Source: Deltaproteobacteria bacterium
GTDB lineage: Bacteria; Myxococcota; B64-G9
Reading direction: 5' to 3'
Length of the DNA stretch: 7,169 nt
NCBI GenBank assembly: GCA_030591745.1
Contig: JAUVAM010000187.1
Location: forward strand, 1-7,169
Made by a program: the position numbers and the translations under genes
The notes under the pieces: generated by a model
What the model saw: only the letters and a program-made list of their open reading frames with translations
Database searches by the model: none
What the model was told of the DNA's origin: nothing
In this document: piece by piece, positions 6,980 through 7,169 of the stretch
Position numbering within the stretch: position 1 is the stretch's first letter
Layout of the letters: each line of letters starts with the position of its first letter

Positions 6980-7012
6980 GCGGCCCCCCCCGGGTCATGG
7001 GGCAGCGTTTTT
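6980..7012 (+). terminator. Rho-independent terminator of the GH43 lipoprotein gene
   Basis: The stem starts 11 bases after the TGA. G6980-C6981 pair with G7005-C7006, G6982 opposes A7004, and GCCCC 6983-6987 pairs with GGGGC 6999-7003, leaving an 11-base loop; TTTTT follows at 7008-7012. Placement, GC-rich stem and T-run fit a classic intrinsic terminator. The left arm lies in a run of eight C (6984-6991), so alternative registers are possible. Confidence 0.68.
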
Positions 7013-7089
7013 GGGAAAGTCTGTGGGAAAACGGTGGATAGTGTGGGGAGAACTCGGGGGAAAACTGTTGAGAAATTGGGGGAAGCCCC
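7011..7089. repeat. Degenerate G-rich repeat units preceding the 11-bp array
   Basis: Units of about 9-12 bp with a G-rich start and A-rich end follow each other from 7011: for example GTGGGAAAACG at 7023-7033, GTGGGGAGAACT at 7043-7054 and GTTGAGAAATT at 7067-7077. They resemble the perfect unit GTGGAGAAGCA that begins at 7090. The frame contains stops and no gene is visible. The alignment was done by eye; the boundaries of single units are uncertain. Confidence 0.5.
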
Positions 7090-7169
7090 GTGGAGAAGCA
7101 GTGGAGAAGCAGTGGAGAAGCAGTGGAGAAGCAGTGGAGAAGCAGTGGAGAAGCAGTGGAGAAGCAGTG
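7090..7169. repeat. Perfect 11-bp tandem repeat running off the window
   Basis: GTGGAGAAGCA occurs seven times without a mismatch from 7090 to 7166, and the next copy begins at 7167 and is cut by the window end. The period is 11, not a multiple of three, and no frame with a start leads into it, so it is most likely noncoding. Being free of stops in all six frames, it can extend ORFs from beyond the window artificially. The total length is unknown. Confidence 0.95.

Noticed and set aside
6984..6991. Run of eight C as a phase-variation tract
   Set aside because: It lies after the stop codon inside the terminator stem, so slippage would not change a reading frame.
7090..7169. CRISPR array at the right end
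   Set aside because: The 11-bp units are adjacent with no unique spacers and are far too short for CRISPR repeats.

Overview
The window looks like part of a chromosome from a GC-rich bacterium of the old deltaproteobacterial group, most likely Myxococcota or a Bradymonadales-type relative. This is an inference. It rests on a GC-rich coding style, on a surface lipoprotein with a long Asp-Ala-Gly repeat stalk and a cysteine-rich module of the 'CPAGQTC' kind, and on a very large solenoid protein without a close named family. No marker gene fixes the taxonomy.

Layout from left to right. Positions 1-188 (+) hold the C-terminal end of a gene that starts outside the window; it is unidentified, with a weak resemblance to the tail of Y1 (REP-type) transposases. 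Positions 189-475 form a gap visibly poorer in GC, with a 9-bp perfect stem-loop and an open antisense frame that may be an old transposase remnant. Positions 476-1627 (-) encode a complete, canonical DNA polymerase IV (dinB). Only 18 bp separate it from the stop of the large leftward gene at 1646-4963 (-), which encodes an unnamed cytoplasmic protein of about 1105 residues with N-terminal MORN-variant repeats, TPR-like helices, an acidic stretch, a likely coiled coil and an alpha-solenoid C-terminal half. The two are probably co-transcribed leftward.

A 149-bp divergent intergenic region (4964-5112) separates this pair from a rightward gene at 5113-6969 (+). That gene encodes a lipoprotein: a type II signal peptide, a 21-unit Asp-rich 4-residue repeat stalk, a cysteine-rich module, and a C-terminal five-bladed beta-propeller of glycoside hydrolase family 43 type with its three acidic catalytic residues apparently in place. 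A good intrinsic terminator (6980-7012) follows directly.

The last 160 bases are noncoding and repetitive. Degenerate G-rich units of about 9-12 bp, from 7011 onward, pass into a perfect 11-bp tandem repeat that runs off the end of the window.

There is no evident single system tying these genes together: the left half is a translesion polymerase with a large scaffold-like partner of unknown role, the right half is a surface glycan-active lipoprotein. The items most worth a second look are the emerging 11-bp array, the large MORN/solenoid protein next to dinB, and the repeat stalk of the GH43 lipoprotein. No CRISPR array, tRNA or rRNA was seen.
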